A stretch of 64,000 nucleotides of DNA from Flavobacteria bacterium BBFL7 (GTDB lineage Bacteria > Bacteroidota > Bacteroidia > Flavobacteriales > Flavobacteriaceae), in the NCBI GenBank assembly GCA_000153385.1, contig CH672375.1, forward strand, positions 540,352 to 604,351. Direction: 5' to 3'. The position numbers were made by a program, and so were the translations under genes. Under the pieces are notes generated by a model that had not been told where the DNA came from, made no database searches, and saw only the letters and a program-made list of their open reading frames with translations. Positions 63,363 through 64,000 of the stretch are shown piece after piece; the first letter of the stretch is position 1, and each line of letters starts with the position of its first letter.

Positions 63363-64000
63363 ATGAGAACATCTACTTTAAAATTTTCGAAAACTTCAAG
63401 CATTTATGCCCTATTAGCATTGATGATTACCTTGACCTCATGTGGCTCGTTTGATGCAGTTTCTTATAATGATGGAATATATGGCGATAGCAATGAAGAA
63501 GATGAAATTGTAGAAGAAATAAGTTACGAAGATAATAGCGGTTCTTATTATAAAAACTTATTTGCTGAAAAGGCAGAACAATATGGGCAGAACTTCAATC
63601 AGGATAGTGTTTTCACTGATGTTGATAGTTATTCTTCTCAAAGCTATGATCAATCTAACCCAGATTATACTTCCAATTATGGCGGTGGAGAAAGTGGTTT
63701 TGGAGAAAATCCAAATTCTGTCGTTATTAACTATTACGATAACGGCTGGAACAATTGGGGTTGGAATACTGGGTTTGGATGGGGATGGCAAACAGGTATA
63801 GGTTGGAATAGCTGGAATCGACCTTTTGGATGGAATCGCCCTTTTGGATGGAACACAGGTTATGTTTGGGGAACCCCATGGTTTAGAGCTTATGGCTGGA
63901 ATTCTGGTTTTGGCTGGAATGGATATTATGGAGGTTGGAATGGTTTTTATGGAGGCTGGAATAATGGATGGGGCAACTATTACAATAGAAACAATTACGC
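63363..64000 (+). CDS. Trp/Gly/Asn-rich lipoprotein (3' end outside window)
   Basis: The frame runs off the right edge; 212 residues are visible. The N-terminus is a lipoprotein signal (YALLALMITLTSC, Cys27). Residues 28-120 are acidic and Ser/Tyr-rich (GDSNEEDEIVEEISYEDNSG). From about residue 125 it becomes a repetitive region of short units such as NNWGWN, GFGWGWQ, RPFGWNRPFGWN and YGGWN, with Trp at very high frequency. Such low-complexity Gly/Trp/Asn sequences occur in Bacteroidetes lipoproteins of unknown role, probably displayed on the outer membrane. I do not assign a function. Confidence 0.75.
   Translation, partial: MRTSTLKFSKTSSIYALLALMITLTSCGSFDAVSYNDGIYGDSNEEDEIVEEISYEDNSGSYYKNLFAEKAEQYGQNFNQDSVFTDVDSYSSQSYDQSNPDYTSNYGGGESGFGENPNSVVINYYDNGWNNWGWNTGFGWGWQTGIGWNSWNRPFGWNRPFGWNTGYVWGTPWFRAYGWNSGFGWNGYYGGWNGFYGGWNNGWGNYYNRNNY

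Noticed and set aside
63700-64000. CRISPR-like or tandem DNA repeat at the right edge
   Set aside because: The periodicity comes from Gly/Trp/Asn codons of a lipoprotein; unit length and sequence vary and there are no spacers.

Overview
The window is a low-GC, gene-dense chromosomal segment from a marine Flavobacteriia-type Bacteroidetes. The evidence is a type IX secretion sorting tail on the CotH protein, families largely confined to Bacteroidetes (DUF3276/PUR-like, DUF4293, DUF5686, DUF3667, DUF1599, an unusually long NusB), starts that mostly lack a Shine-Dalgarno sequence, and TAnnTTTG-type -7 promoter boxes. A perfect 16-bp palindrome, CGCTTTCGCGAAAGCG, with its near variants recurs about fourteen times and recalls Nonlabens/Dokdonia-like genomes; the genus is inference. 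No rRNA operon, insertion sequence, phage or CRISPR array was seen.

Layout. 1-5.1 kb: end of a polysaccharide pyruvyl transferase-like gene, then threonylcarbamoyl-AMP synthase, CCA-adding enzyme, a polyQ secreted protein, peptidase T and a DUF1801 protein. 5.1-12.2 kb (minus): a glycogen operon glgA-glgC-glgB-GH31 glucosidase. 12.4-16 kb: SRPBCC protein, yajC, DUF1573 lipoprotein, nusB, leucine dehydrogenase-type enzyme. 16-27.9 kb: ABC exporter, PUR-like protein, M14 carboxypeptidase, an RtcB RNA ligase divergent from a WYL regulator, a DUF5686 outer-membrane protein and a TPR lipoprotein. 27.9-34.1 kb: a looser accessory stretch (TrxB-like oxidoreductase, ArsR, small membrane protein, two SDRs, START protein, AraC regulator, membrane protein). 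34.1-41.7 kb: alpha/beta hydrolase, pcm, then a plus-strand run with Gfo/Idh/MocA oxidoreductase, serine hydrolase, 3-hydroxyacyl-CoA dehydrogenase, DUF1015 and YggS. 41.8-47.3 kb (minus): CotH T9SS protein, lysozyme-fold protein, mltG-GNAT-dapF. 47.6-54.3 kb: Do-type protease, csaA, thioredoxin-like protein, DUF1599, folP-cdaA and two tandem DUF3667 paralogues. 54.3-64 kb: truA-ABC operon, phosphoesterase, DUF4293, rho, rpsT, tRNA-Glu, proS and the start of a Trp/Gly/Asn-rich lipoprotein.

Most of this is housekeeping. The signals that go beyond ordinary annotation are the iterated palindrome, which lies between genes and also inside genes in several reading frames including signal-peptide codons; a group of genes whose -7 box ends only 4-5 nt before the start codon, predicting leaderless mRNAs; a structured rtcB leader next to a palindromic candidate operator shared with a WYL regulator; a pcm gene whose conserved N-terminus continues upstream of any ATG/GTG/TTG codon; and tandem zinc-ribbon membrane paralogues directly behind the c-di-AMP cyclase.
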